DNA of 64,000 bases from Helopsaltes ochotensis (lineage: Eukaryota; Chordata; Aves; Passeriformes; Locustellidae). Below the pieces are notes generated by a model. That model was not told where the DNA came from. It worked only from the letters and a program-made list of their open reading frames with translations, and did no database searches. The stretch's first letter is position 1, and every line of letters begins with the position of its first letter. The position numbers and the translations under genes are program-made. This document shows positions 1-13,800 of this stretch, one piece after another. The stretch is from contig VXBM01001904.1 in the NCBI GenBank assembly GCA_013400155.1, positions 3,223 through 67,222 of the forward strand, in the 5' to 3' direction.

Positions 1-168
1 CAGTTCCTTTCCTTGGTTCTGTGGCAGCTGTGCACACAGCTGTCCATCTGCTCTGTCAGCAGGCGTGGCCATGGGGGTCTGGTTCTCTCCCAGCTTTGTG
101 GTTTGTGGGCTGAGTCTGTCCAAAGAGTCCAGACAGAGAAAGGCTGTTTTACTGAATCTTCATATTTT

Positions 169-208
169 CTCCCTAAAGTGTGTGTACTCTCTCTAAAGTG
201 TGTGTACT
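169..208. repeat. 20-bp tandem duplication
   Basis: Two adjacent 20-bp units, at 169-188 and 189-208, differ at one base (CTCCCTAAAG against CTCTCTAAAG, both followed by TGTGTGTACT). This looks like a simple slippage duplication. Confidence 0.8.
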
Positions 209-3200
209 GGCTACAGCCAGGTAAGAAGTTTTGACAGAAAACTTTGTGAAACATGGAAAAGGTGTGAGCACCGTTAAAGGAAGTTAGCTGTTTAGACTAG
301 CCCAGGTCATGCAGAGTGTAAGGGATGGGGAGAAGAACCTGCATCCTGTTTGGAGGCTGGTCTCCGTGGGTTTGGGTGTCGTGAGGTTGGCATGTGAAGA
401 TATCTGTAGGATCAAATTAAGGTTCTGCAGCATGCAGTGCTGCTAATTAATGTCTGTCTTAAAGAGCAGGTGAGAAAAGGATCTTTTGTGTAAAAACACC
501 CTGAGCTGTTGGTGTGTTTCTGAAAATAGTTATGATCTCACGTGGTTGTAGCCCTTGTGATCTTGGGTTCTGTACAGCTTTGCCGTGTCCTTACACAGCT
601 GCCATGGGTTGGTAAAAATCCCTCTGGCCATATGGAGACTGTCAGAGTCTGTTCTCTGTTGGGCTCGGATCAGGTGAGCTACTCCTATGGGAGGAGTGCT
701 GTGAAGGCAGGGAGCAAATACCTTGGGGTCTCAGCGTGAGGGTGAGCGGATAGTCATAGATGTCTGGTTGTGTTTCACGTGATTTTGGAACATTTTCTTG
801 TGTCTTCGAAGTACCCATCTCCTCTTTTCTCCTGGTTTAGGTTTTGGATCTGTGCTAAAAGTAGGATGGATTCATCTTTGTCCATCCCCAGCCTCAGGGA
901 GAGTGTGCTGTCTTGGAGAGCTGCTGCATACAGGATGCTGAGGCAGGCAAGGGGCTGGGGTGTGGGTGGGGCTGTGGCTGTGTAGGAACAGGGAACATTC
1001 CTGGTGCTGGAACCTGCATTCCAAGCTGGAAAACACGTGGGGGGTGGTGGTGGTTTGATAGCCGTGATGCTCAACTTTTCTGCTCTCCCTCATGTGCTGG
1101 AAGCATCTCTGTTAGACTTTTGTTCAGTGGTGGGGAGGGATGGTACACAGAGCTCCCTTTGAAACAACCAGACAGAAATTTTATCCTCCCCAGGAAAAGC
1201 AAGATGCTCCATCCCACAGCTGACAAATCCTTGTGTCATCTGCACCCTGGGGACCTCTGTGCTGTGATGGGGGACCTCCACATTGCAGCTGGAGGCTGAA
1301 GTAGCTGTCCCTGGTGACTTCTCTCAAGATCCAAGTTCAAATGTCTGTTCTCCTGGACCTGGATGTGCATCATAGGCAGTGTTATTGTGTTAGTGGCCTA
1401 CAGAGAGGGAGGGGAGGATGTGCCCTCAGCCGGGGCACACCTGAGTGTTCCCCATTGCTGCCCACAGCTGTTGGCACAGTGGAGCAAGGGTCTTGCTGAA
1501 GAGGAGGTGGGTGTGTTGAGCAGCTCATCTCCAGGAAAGGCTTGTGGCAGCTGGGTGGCTCCTGGTGGGTTCAGGTGCTAGGTTTATTGTAGTATCCTCT
1601 GTCCTGCTTTCAAACCAGGATTAAGCCAAGGTAAATATTTCTTTACTCTTAATTTAAATACCTGGGAAGTTGGTTTTGCATCAGAGCAGACTTGAAAAGG
1701 CTTGTCAGTTGGATCTTGGAGCCACCAGCATTTTTTTCTCCTCCACCTAACCAAAGCTGGTTTAATTTGTGACAGCACTTTTAATTTGTTATGTTTGTAA
1801 AGGAAACGTCATAGGGGAAAGTTCAGAAATGCATATTTATATTTCTTGCCTGAGCTTAAATTGGCTCTGAGAATTTTGGTTTTTGTATTTTTTTTAAAGA
1901 AAGGCTGGATTTTTTTTCCTATATCGCACAATTTTTGTTTGGTTTTTTGTTTGTTTTCTTCTCCTCCAGAAGAAGCATATAGTGGCTTGCCTTGGTGTCC
2001 ACCTTCTCTTGGATGTGAAACATTTAACTACTACTCCTGATGAAATGCAGAGTTTTCTCAGAGGTTTCCACACTCAGGGTGGAGCTGGTGTTGGACCTTC
2101 TGTGCTGGGTAGGGCCACTGCAATCTCTGATGATGCTGGACAGAACTATATTTTCTGGAATAGCTTTAGGATGTACAGCAGGAGTTTGGATGCTGTGAAG
2201 TTGCACCACTCCCTGCCCCCGCCTTGGAAGGACTGGAGCCTGTGTTGGCGAGGGATCGTAGGGAAGTGTGTGCTCTGCTCTGGGTGAGTGGGAGGACTGC
2301 ATCTGGGTTTGGGGTGCAGATGTGCCCCCCTCCCTTCCCAGTGCCCTGGGGGAGGCATGCAGCCATCCAGCAGCAGTGGCTGAGGCTGGGACTGTGCCCC
2401 ATGGCGTGGGGACACTCCAGTCTCACGGCTTGCTGCTGGCAACTGTTGGGTAGTGCGACCAGGTTTGTCATACTGCTCTAATGCTGGGATGCTGCTGGCA
2501 TTGTTGAGGTGGTGGAAACATCTGGGAGCAGCTGGCTGTGCGATGGAGGGAGTTCTGGGACTTCGCCATGGCATTGCCTGTCCTCAGCCAGCTTCTTGGG
2601 AAGCTTAGAGGATGATTAATTCTTCATCCCTTTCAAGCCTTCACAAGAGTTAAAAAGGCTGCATTGAAGATGTGGCTCCATATCTGGATGGGCATTAGGT
2701 GGACAGAGCAGTCATGGGTTTGTTCTGCAGCAGCAGCATCTTGCTCTCCTTCCATTTGCAGTAGAGCTTGAGAGTGTCCTTTTGGTGAGCAGTCATGAGG
2801 CTGTAAGTGCAGCATGGAGATGAGAAGATTGAGATTTGTTTTCAGGGTGGTGCTGGTAAACTTCCTGCAGCTTGTGGTAGAGATAATTCTGCATGTTCTG
2901 GCTCCATTGCTGTGGCTGGGTCTAAGGTGAATTTAAGAAAAATGCTTTGGTTGAACAGGCTTTCCTTTCTGTTTTATCCAAAGGGAAGTATCTGTTCAGA
3001 GCCTGATCTGTTGTTCTCATTACTGAGAGAGTTTCTGAACAAGATCTAAATCCCTGATTATTTGCACGTCCTTATCTGTGTGACACAGAGTTTTCCAGGT
3101 TGGTATCTCATGTTTCAAACTCTCTTGTCATGGTGTGCGGACTTAAATCTGCATATGCAGGAACGATTTATCTTAAAGGGTTAACGGGGTGAAAGGCATT

Positions 3201-4560
3201 TCTCTCAGCATCATTTTGGGCAGAATCAGCTGCTGAGGACCAGCAGTGCTGAGCTCACAGCAAGCTCCTGGGCTGTTGTTGGAAGGAGAGTGAAATGTAT
3301 TACTGTCCATCCTGTCCATCACAAAGCTGTAATGCCCAGTGGGGGTGGAGAGGATGCACTGATTACCTGCAAGGCGTGTCAGGGATGAGACTTCCATGTA
3401 ACCTGCTCAGAGGGAGAGGGAAACACCTTGTAGCCCAGCATGACTCTGGGGATGGAGGCCCACCATGCCTCCAGAGAGATTTGTGTTGGAGCAAAACCAC
3501 AGGCCTTGGGCAGGGCCTCCTTTTGTGCAGGGTGATGGCAGTGGTAGCTGGAAATGTTTTCCTTTCGGAGCTTGTTGGAAGACAATCCCTGTTACGCGTG
3601 TGTTTGTATGTTTACCTCCTTTTTTGCATAAGTACTAAAGCAGGACCAAGTTCAAGGCTATCTTTTGCAAGGAGCCTCCATTCTGATGTCTTCTGAAATC
3701 TGTTTTCATTTTCTTCAGCTTGTTGCTCTCAGACCTCATGGTGCTTGAAACTCCCCCTCCCTTCCCCACTCTTCCAAGGAATTTTGCAAAGAAATCAATA
3801 GCTGTCTAGTTATGACAGCAAAATGAAAAAGGCTGTAACGTCTCCATAGCTACCTAAAAAGTACTTGTAAAATGCTGGTGGAAGAGAGTGCCCTGGAATT
3901 ATCCCATGCATTCCTTGCACGCAGCCTGAAGATCGTTTGCATTAGTTAAGTAATCGCTGCACGCTTGTCCGGTGAGCAATGTTTGGTTACTGCAATAAAT
4001 TTTTGTTCCTTAAACCCTGTGAAGCTGAAAAAATGAATTTGTTTTACATAGAAAACAAACTGACCTGAACTCTCTGTAGATGAACTGATTGTAAATGGAC
4101 CAGCTTAATCCAGCTTGGTTTTTTCCCTCGTGTTTCATGTAGCATCTGAAAAGAGACAGCTTGTGGCAAATTAGCCAGGGTGAGACTACAAAAAGATTGA
4201 ATTATTCCTGTTTGAACAGTTCCCAGCATGCAGGCACTTGCTGCTTGGCTTGTACATCATCTGGCTTGCCAGGGCTGCTGTGATTGAGGTGGAAGTAAAT
4301 AACCTTCAACTGAAAATCTTGCTTTTGCTGTAAATGATGATTTATTCATTCACCAATGAAAATACCACAGAGATATGAACAAAAACTGTAGTTGCTGTTT
4401 GTTTGGCTTTCTTGCAACAGATGTCCCTCCCTGTTGTGCTTCTGAGCAGAGAAGCTGTTTGACGCTCTATCCTGTGCTGTCCTAGGAAATTATTTTGCTC
4501 CTGGAGGAACCTGGCACTGGTGTGGAAATGCAGTTGTCAGAACAGAGGTGTTGTGCTTGG

Positions 4561-4576
4561 TGTGTGTGTGTGTGTG
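4561..4576. repeat. (TG)8 microsatellite
   Basis: Eight uninterrupted TG units. Short and unremarkable. Confidence 0.9.
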
Positions 4577-4761
4577 CCTCACTCTGGGGCATGGCAGCAG
4601 AAAAACGGCGGAGTTGGGCCTGCTCTGTTTAGGCAGGGCTGAGCTGACTGTGGAGCACCTGGAAATGCAGAGGGAGTTGAAACAAGGGGTTGTTTCTGTA
4701 GGGGCTTGCCTTGATATACTGGTGTCTCTGTGCCTTTTTCAGAGGGGAAGGACTCTGCAGT

Positions 4762-5251
4762 TTTGAGAGCTACAATACAAGAAGGATGTAAAGCTCTCAG
4801 ATAATGTCCAAAGGAGAGACATGGAGATGGTGAAGAGTCTGGAGGTGAAGCCACACAAGGAGCAGCTGAGGGCACTTGGTCTGTTCAGCTGGAGAGGAGC
4901 AGACTGAGGTCAGGGCTCACAGCAGTTCTGCAGATTCCTCATGAGGGGAAGAGGAGGGGCAGGCCCTGAGCTCTGCTCTGGGTGACCAGGGACAGGACCC
5001 AGGGAATGGCTGGAGCTGTGTCAGGGGAGGGGTAGGGTGGGTATGAGGAAAAGGTTCTTCCCCCAGAGGGTGCTGGGGCACTGACCAGGCTCCCCAGGAA
5101 ATGGTCCCAGCCCCAGGGGTGCCAGAGCTCCAAGAACGTTTGGACAACAACCTCAGGCACAGGGGGGGATTGTTGGGGCTGTCCTGTGCCGGCCAGGAAT
5201 TGGACTTTGATGATCCTTGTGGGTTCCTCGCTACTCAACTCATTCTCTGAC
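4762..5251 (+). mobile_element. CR1 LINE, 3' fragment
   Basis: A 5'-truncated copy of the avian CR1 3' end in sense orientation. Recognisable blocks, in order, are the 'tacaagaaggatgtaaagctct' region, the 'ctgttcagctggagaggag' region, the 'gaggaaaaggttcttccccc' block, the 'ggtgctggggcactgaccaggctccc' block and the terminal 'attggactttgatgatccttgtgggttcc'. The 3' end near 5251 (ATTCTCTGACT) is a decayed form of the ATTCTATGA-type 8-bp terminal repeat of CR1. No intact reverse transcriptase frame is present. Confidence 0.9.
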
Positions 5252-8200
5252 TAAAAAGGGTAGGGAAGCTACAGCACATGTGGTAGTTTGGGATCAGCTA
5301 CCCAGTTTAGGACTGTGTATCCAGCTGGACTGCTGATGCTGAATTGGAATTTGGCTGTGATACTGCAGTTCATTTCTCTTCTTACTAAAAATGTTCTATA
5401 TAATTTTCCTATGGCTGTGGCAATTAGGCCTGGCTTTGCAGTTGCACATGGTGAGGAACAACATTTCCGTTCCTCAGATCCAGCTGTGTTCATGTAGCTC
5501 CTGCAGAGTGTGCATTTAGGAGCAAAACAGGGAGTCTGTCTGTGTTAAAAGGAAGGAATGGGGTCTTACCACCTTCCCTCTGAGCTTTAGCTTTGTTGTC
5601 TCTTTGCCCTAAGATGTGGAGCCATATGTGGGTGAGGTGTTACTCGCTGTAAGCAGAGTGAGAAATAGGAGTGCTTTCCATTAAGTACTTGCTGGAGCCA
5701 ATGAAAGTACCATTTCTGCTTCTAGTCAGAGTTCCACTTAGCATTGTTTGACTTGCCGTGTGTTTTTGGAAGACAGAGGTGGTTGGGGATGGAGACCCAG
5801 TGATGGTCTAAATGGAGATGCCTTTGTTGATGTCCCCTTTGTCTGGGCAAGCTGTTAAGGGGGTGGCTGGGGAGGGGAGGATGACACCCTGGTACAGGGT
5901 GATGAGGTTTCTGCTGCTGAAGTCCTTGGGCATGGAAGTGAAGGGCAAGGAAACAGGTACCCCAGGGAATGTAGGGGGACTGGACTGGGCTTGTTGGGTG
6001 GTGAGAACCCCACCTGAGCTGCTGCAGAGCAGGGAGCCCTGCTGGCTTTCGGAGTTGGCATTGCCGCCTGCCATAGGGTTCATCCTCTCAGTGCATGTCC
6101 CTCCCCTCGCACAGGCTCAAAGGAAAATTCAAAGTACTGTAATTTGTGGTGTTCTTCCTTCAATCCTTCCTGTCTTGCCTGTGCTGCAAAGTTTTGAGGC
6201 AGACGTTTTCCTCTGGTATCTAGGTCCTCATGCCTGGATTTTGTTGATGTTTATACAGAAGCATGAGGGCAGCCAGAGGTTCTGCAGGATCTGATAGAAG
6301 CCATACATGAAATTAATCCAAATTAAACTGTTAGTCGTTCCCTGATAAACAGGAGGTTACAGCACAGACTCAACATGTTGCATAGCTTTGAGACAATAAA
6401 AAATGAAACTGGAATCCTTCTCTAAAAGTTGGCTGTCCCTGTTTGAGGCCTGATGAGGTTTTGAGACAAGCCAGTACACCAAGCTCACTGTGTAGGCGTT
6501 CGTGGGAGATAAGGCAGATTTCTGGGAGGAGGCTGTGGGTACAGGGAGGCAGAGGAGTGCTGGAGATGAACTAAAGTAACTAAAAATCGATGGTGCTGCT
6601 CACGGTGAATCCATGGACCTGCAAACTCCTCTGTGTGGAGGAGGGAGAGGTCAGGTTGTGTGTCCTGCTAGTGTGGGCCAAACTGGAGCTGCTTTTGCCT
6701 ATACGATGGGATTTTATATGCAAGTCTGTATGCTAGCTTCCTCCTGGTGCTCCACAGCCGTGGAAGGATGTGGAAGGCAGGGGAGAACAGTCTGGACACG
6801 GCAGCTTTCCAGTGAGTGGGTGACAGCCCTATTCTTGTTGCGGAGCCTCTGGTGGGGCTCAGGAAATGCTGGAGGTTGATTAATGGCCAGATTCTCAGTG
6901 GGAAGCGTGGCATTCCCCAGGGCAGTGGGCCCTTGCTCCCTTTTCCAAGCACTGGGGTGAGGGTGTTTAGGGCCTCCCAGCAGTGGTGGCATTAAGGAGC
7001 CATCATAGGCTGGAATGATTTTCCCTGGATGGAGCCAGAGACAGCTCCCAGAGGCACGGGGCTTTGCTGGCTTGTGTCTTTGGAGTGGACAGATTTCTCC
7101 CAATGAGGTTTTTAGGCCTCTCGAAGAACAAAAAGTGTATAAAGATGTGCAGGCTCAGGAAGTTGTGCTCCTGAGCAGTGGAGGCAAGAGATGGACCAGT
7201 GTAATTTTGCAGATAAGTTTGTTCTGGCCTTGAACTGTGCTCCTATGGAGGGTTTGCAGTGCCACCTGCTTCTTGTAGGGCTGGGAGCGGGGAGGGGCTG
7301 GATGCTGCCAGGGAGTTTGAAGCTGCAGGCCAGCCCAGGAATGCAGCAGTGCTTCTCCAAGGGAAAGAGCTGCCTCCCCTGCCCACATGGAGCTTGTGTT
7401 GGTCTGGTGGCTGTAAATAGACCTGCAGCCTTTCTGTAAAGCTCTGATGGCCGAGGAGGGACAGCTTCTAATGGGACACTGATTCTTAGCTGTCATCCTG
7501 TGTGCAAACAGAGCCTGGAGAAAAGGAGCAATTCTGTATTACAGTCTTTAAGTCATGCATATTGATTTCTTCCAATACTTCTTAGGAATGAAGTATCAAG
7601 GAAATACTGCTGGTGGCAAGGAAGGAACTTTCTAACCCTGTGCTTTGTGGGTCCCTCCTTCCCATGGGCTGTATTCTTGGCACTTGGACCATATTAACTA
7701 CTTGTGTTTGGAATTCCAAAGAAGAGGCTTCCCCTCTAGACCTCTTACTGCAATTTACATCTGTGAAGCTGAATGCAGATGCTGCTGGCCAGACTGTGGA
7801 GATTCATGTCCAGCTGTGTATGTACAGAGGGGGAGAGATGTTGTTTTGGCATCTGCAAAGGCAGCTTACTAAAAATAGGCTAAAGCCCATGAACCCGAGA
7901 GTGAAAGTAGTTGTCCCATAAGTCTCACTTGATACATCTTTGATTTTTTTCTGCCCTGAGGAATATTTTTTTGGAGTATGCTCCATGTCTCAGCGTTTGC
8001 AGAAAAGCCAGTTTTGTTCATGCTGGAGCTGCTGCTGTGTGGATGGGGCCAGACTGAGCTCTTAGCTCCACCACTTATTGCCTTTGAGGCTGGGATAAGT
8101 TCCCTTCCTTGGTTTCACTGCTTTCCTATCAAAGCTATCAGGGCTTTTGTCTGGCTTCTTGAACCCCTTTGTCCTGTATGAGGGCAGACAGAAGTCCTGT

Positions 8201-10444
8201 CTGAGCAGGAGCAACACTTTTTGGGGAGGCACTGCCAGTCAAGTGGCACGTGAAGAGGTCAGTGTGTCACAGCAAGGCCTTTCCTGTCGCTTGGGCTGCT
8301 GGCCCTGGCCATATGTGGGTTTGGTAGGGGCAATTCCTCACACACATAGCAGCCTTTGCCCCTGAGCTGCTTTGTGGTCTTTCCATACCTTGGTGCTGTC
8401 TTTCCCTGCATCTCTTCCTCTTGTGTGTGTGCATCCTTTGAACTGACCTGTGCCAAGGAGTCCTTGCCAAGACCTCGTGCAGATTTTGGGAGTGGAACTG
8501 CCAGGCTCCCTCCTACGCAAGGCTGGAGCCTCCGGCAGTGCAGAGCTGGCTTCGTTTTCAGGAAGAATAAAGCGGGTCGGTATTAACTAGTCTTCACAGA
8601 GCTGATCCTGGCTGCAGCTTAGCTGGGTCATAGCTGGTAGAAAGAGAGGCTTCCAGATTTTAATGCTGGAAGAAAGAGCCTGTGCTTGGCTGTGTCTTCA
8701 TAACTGTTTTCTGTCATTGACTGCACGCCTGGAATAGTAGGAGGTAGTGTTACATTTCTGGACAAGGCTTTGAACAAGATCTGCTGTCAGAACAGCTTGA
8801 TAAACTGCTTACTGTGATGCAGAATGCTAGTCTGTCATTTTGCAAATTGAATTGCTGGAAAGCTCTTATGATTATTAAAAGATACTTTGTGTTAATTTAA
8901 TTTCCTGTAAAAGAGACAAGCTGGGTGATTTAAAGAAACAAAGCAAATGTTTAATCAAGGTAAAAGCAAAAACTTCGTATCTGTGCATATGCAGTGCTTA
9001 AGTATTGCATACTTCCAATGGCATCCTGTGCAGGGACAAAGTAAAAAATTATACATAAACCCCTGGTACTTTAAAATTTGTCAGTTTTGAAGAAAGCTGG
9101 AAAATGAGTAATGAAACCCAGGCAAAGCGGGAATGAAGAAAACATTGGTTTAATATCTTCTCTGAGTGATGAGAAGCAGGAAATTTTCCCCTCATTGTAT
9201 TTTAAATGAGTTTAAAACTGTGTTCCAGACAGCTTGTGAACAATCAAGATTCAGGGGTGGTTTTGTGAGCAGAAGGGCTATTATTTGGGCTTTCTGGCTG
9301 GGTTCCAGCTTAAGGAATCTCAGTTGGGGTGAAATGCCTCCTTGCTATAGGCAAGCATAACTGTTGCCTCCTCCTCCTATTCCTCAGGGACCGGCAGCCT
9401 CTCCTCCCATTTATTTCATGCTGATGTCCTTCAGAACCGAGTTAAGCTCGAGTGATCTCACTCACATATATTGAACTTGACTCCTGCTAGCAGTGAAGGG
9501 CTTGTGTGCCCAAAATACTGAACGATTGTCTGGCCACTCTTCCCATGGTGAGTGGTTGAGGAGAGGTGTTCTCGGCCGTGTGTCCCTCTGGAGCTGGCCC
9601 CTCTCAATCAAATGAGTCAAACATGAGTGATCTTGGGCATCCTCTGAAGGGAGCATGCTGCTCTGGATAGCGGTAGCTGTGCTTTAAAGGATGCCAAGAG
9701 GTCTGAAAGCTCTTTGTAGTTATATACAGCGCTAAACTTTTAAATATATAAAAATAGGTATATAGGTATACAAATGTTGTGCTGTTTTCTGAGTTTGTCC
9801 ACAGGTATGCTGGAGTTGTGTTGAACACAGTGGGGAATACTTGGAGAGCTTTGGGGTCCCTGAGTGTTGATTACCTGCTGTGGTGCTTAGGCACTGCTTA
9901 AATGTGCATAATCAAACATTTGCCTGTGTCTCCTGCCAACTGAAGTGTTGTGCTCAAATTCAAGATGTGGATGGGAGGGCAAGTCAGAGACAGTGCTGGA
10001 GTTAATTCTACAATATAGACAAACGCTCTGGTAATCAGTCTGTTTATCTAGGTCCTGCAGCAGTTTAGCATTCCTGTTCTGTCGTTCCCTTTGCCTGTAC
10101 TCTCCCCTCCTGCTGCACTGCTGTTCAAAGTCCATCTGGCCTCAGAAGTGGTTCTGCCTATCAATAATACATCAAGTGATGTTCCTGGGGCTGTGTGTGC
10201 TTTATAAAGTGTATTGTGTGGATAGCTGCTTGTATCATTTCCAAATGCTTTTCCTTGCAAGAAGCCTGCTAATGCAGCGTGGTTCATCGTGAACTGAATT
10301 TATCACTTAGTGTTATTTCTCTTACAAATACCCAACCCTGGGAGCAAGGTTGGTGTGTGTGTGTGTATCTAGGTGGTGTTTTATTAACTGCGTGTTGTTA
10401 AAGAGCTTTGCTGTGTCCTATTGCTGCTGACTCTGCTCTAAAGG
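5252..10444. other. Intron 1, unique sequence
   Basis: No gene or family-level repeat recognised. There is a short (GT)7 run at 10353-10366. Open frames here (up to about 160 codons at 5812-6294) match no protein I know and lack splice or coding context. Confidence 0.55.
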
Positions 10445-10822
10445 AGTCGTGGAATGGCCTGCGTTAGAAGGGACCTTAAACATCACCCAGTTCCAACCCT
10501 TCTGCCAAGTGGGCACCTTCCAACATCCCAGGTTACTCCAAGCCCTGTCCAGCCTGGCCTTGGACACTGCCAGGGATGGGGCAGCCACAGCTTCCATGGG
10601 CAGCCTGTGCCAGGGTCTCAGCACCCTCATAGGGAACAATTTCTTCCTGATTTCTAATATAACCCCATACTCTTTCAGTTTAAAGCCACTCCCCTTAGCC
10701 CTGTCAGTACATGCCCCTGTCCAAAGACCCTCTCCAGCTCTCTTGTAGCCCCAGAAGGTGCTTTAAGGTCTCCCTGGAGCTGCCTTTTCTCCTGGCTGAG
10801 GAACCCCAGCTCTGAGTCCTGA
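10445..10822 (-). mobile_element. CR1 LINE, 3' fragment, antisense
   Basis: Reverse-oriented CR1 3' end. Read on the + strand it begins with the complement of the terminal region (GGAATGGCCTGCGTTAGAAG, then 'accttaaacatcacccagtt'), passes through 'agccctgtccagcctggcc' and 'gggcagcctgtgccagggtc', and ends at 'ctcctggctgaggaacccc'. It is only moderately diverged, so younger than the copy at 4762. The frames of up to 99 codons here are shadows of the repeat. Confidence 0.93.
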
Positions 10823-13800
10823 GAGAATCCTGCTACCACGTGTGACTTGAGCAGGTCCCCTTTGCAGGCTCTGAAGCGTGGTTCCCTGCCCCTGCAGCTC
10901 AGGATGTCTCAGTTGGGTGAGGGGTTCCTGTGCTGAGCTCTTTGTGTGTGTAGCATGGCTGTACCCAGCTGTCCCCAGGCCGTGACCCCTCCTAGTGTTC
11001 CTGAACTGAAAGCTGCAGGTCACAGGAAGTACAGCTGCATCGCTTGGAATCTCCTCAATTCTTGAAAAGGATTTCCTGGGAACAAAGGCTCTTATTGCTC
11101 TTTTTCTTCAATTTGTTGTTTTGTTTTGTTTTTTTTTTCCTTCTTCTGCCTGCTAATAATCTTGGCTTCTTGTTCACTGTTCTATCCCTTTTTAAGGAGA
11201 CTGGGGAAATAATGCCTTCCTTGTTTTTTTTTAATTCTGAACTAAGTTTGCCATGATATCTGTAGGGCAAATAAATCTCCTTTTTGCTTCTTCCTGGCTT
11301 AAGAATACTTTTAATTTAAGAGAAACTATAAATCTGAAATAACAAAAATTACAGTTTGACCTTTATTAGTTAGGAAAATAGTGATGTAATGAAATGGCTA
11401 CTGAGAAGGATGAGTGGGAACAATCACATGGCCCTTTACTTGTTGTTTTCCTGGCTCTCTTTTCCAGAAAGCCCCATGCTTTGCCCAAATTGGTTCTCAG
11501 CCAGTTCTTGACAGCTATAGTGCCAGTGGGGCTTTAAGTTTGCTTTGGTGTCTGCCCTTAGCCAGATGATCAGTTCCATCAAATTTAGATTGAGCAAAGG
11601 CAGAGGGGCAACTGGTGAGAGGTTGCAGCAGAGTTCCCTGCTGCCCCATCTGTCCCAGAACAATCTCACCCCACTGGAGCTGCCTGCCAGATGTGCCTGC
11701 CTGCACCACAGCCCTTCTTCACCCTGGCCAGGCAGTCTGGAGCAGAAGGGCAGTGGACCATGGGGATAACCTCTCCTTGCAGCCCAGATTAAGGGCTGCA
11801 TCCTTGGGGAGGGCTCTCAGATGGCCATACAGCCACCTTCCTTCCTTTTCCCACCCCACCTTGCCTCTTCACATCATCTTGGGGATAATTGCAGCTGTTT
11901 GTGGAGCAGAGAGCTCCAGCTGCTGAATCAGTGGGCACATGCATGTCTGGATCGTTCTCCCTCAGGGTTTGGGACTAGGCTGTGTCTTCACAATGCCAGC
12001 TATAAAGGATTTGTGACTGACATGAAAGGACTTGGAAAACATTAAAAATTGGTCTAGCCCTGCCCTGGCACCTTCTCCTTCTACTTTCATGACATGCAAG
12101 TGTGAGCATCAGAACTTGGCTTTCTGGAACTAATCCAGCCTTGGCTTGAGGAAATGGATATTTAGGTGGTGCTCCATTAAGTCAGTGCTATAACTTCGTA
12201 AAAAGTGCCCTTTGAATTAAAGCTGATTCCTTTTTGCTGAGAATGATCAGTGTTGATCTGGGTTAATAGACTCCCCTGATTATCTTGTTCAATGCTCTCT
12301 TCCCTCCTTGACTTTACAGTGCTGTCAGGTCATACCTCACTTGAATCCTGTGGTTTGCATGGCTGCCACGTGGGAAATCAGCTGCAATCCTCAATCTGCT
12401 GCAAATCTGATGGAAAACTTCATTGTTCAGCTTAAACGAGGAGTTGAGAACACTTGTAGTGGCTCACTGGCCTTTTGAAAACATACTGAGGATGGATTGT
12501 GCAAAGTTCAGTCTTCAAAACCATATCCTGTGCCCTGGTGTGTTTGTTTGGTTTTATCTGTACTAACAAAGCTTATTTTAAACTCGGTACCAGCATCCTT
12601 GTGTGGAGGCTCCAGTATTACCTCTGGATTTATTACAGCCAACTTTTCAACGTTGGATTTGCATAGGCTTAGCAAGGTTACAATGTACAAGTTTAATTAA
12701 AAGTAGTAGAGCCTTTGGATAGGAAGTCAAAGCCTCTATTGTTAATACAGTACAATTAAGTTTCTCATTACCTAGCTAGTAATTACACAAAATTCATTGC
12801 AGTATGGAAAGATTGTTTGGAAACAAAAGCATAGAGGCATGTAGAAGAAGCTTTTTGCAAATACCCACTGCCTGAATTGTTATACTCTTAAAAAACCCAT
12901 TTTCTCCCTTTTGTCTTAAATAGTGCTGTTTTTGCTGTTTGGAGTTTGTAACTACAGCCTAGTCCTCTGCTTGGTGTGGGTGGTTTTAAACAGCTAAAGC
13001 TTTGAGGTTTGTGTGTCATGAGGTGTTGCAATCCAGTCATTCATTTTCTTTTCCTTGGTGAGTGTTTACGGAAATTTTGAGGGCTCAGCAAGGACTTAGA
13101 CTCATCCAGAGGCAAAATCATCTGTGGTGAACACTATTGGATTACAGGGAAGGCTGGATACAAATCTGTATTCCCTGTTTTCAGCTAACTTGTAGGGAGT
13201 GGTAGTTAGTGCAAGACAGTGATTATTTCAGCAGTGACCTTTTCAGCATGCATCATATTTATTGTCCAAAAACTGTTGGAAAAGCTATAGTCTTTAAAAT
13301 CTGGAATGCATGTACAGAACTGGAGTCTAAGTAGAGAATAGCAGCTCTGGGTTTAGGCTGTCTTTTTTGCTTTCCCTGAGGGAAGCCTGGAACAATGAGG
13401 TGAAGAGATGTGCTGGAGCTCCTGAATGGGTTGGCAGCAGAGCCCTGTACCCGAAGCCAGAGGCCAGAGCATGCTGTAGTGTGATCACCAGACAGCAATT
13501 CTGGAGCCACAGCTCTGGGCAGGCACACCAGTGTGTTGCTCTCCTGCTGTGTGTGGTGCGGGTGTCTGTCCTGCGCCCCTGTCCTGTGCTTATTCTGAGC
13601 ATTAGACAAACTCCATTTACCCTGCCCTGCGTGGAGAGTTGAATTCTTCAGTGCTGGGGTTTTTTTTAAGAAGAAAGTTCATGGATTTCTTTTGGCAAGC
13701 AACTCGGAGTAAACTCGGAGATGTAAAGCTTCCTAAATTACTCATCTTTTCCACACAAAACTGGGTAAAACGTAGGGCTTGTCTCAGATATTTTCTTATG

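Larger units (their letters stand above)
1..4761. other. Intron 1 of PPFIBP1 (partial), unique sequence
   Basis: No exon of PPFIBP1 or of any other gene I recognise is visible. The open frames are short and overlap on both strands. The stretch holds a 20-bp tandem duplication at 169-208 and a (TG)8 run at 4561-4576. Assignment to intron 1 is inference: the start-codon exon at 48990 is preceded by an acceptor site, and no upstream non-coding exon could be recognised, so the first exon is presumably left of the window. Confidence 0.6.
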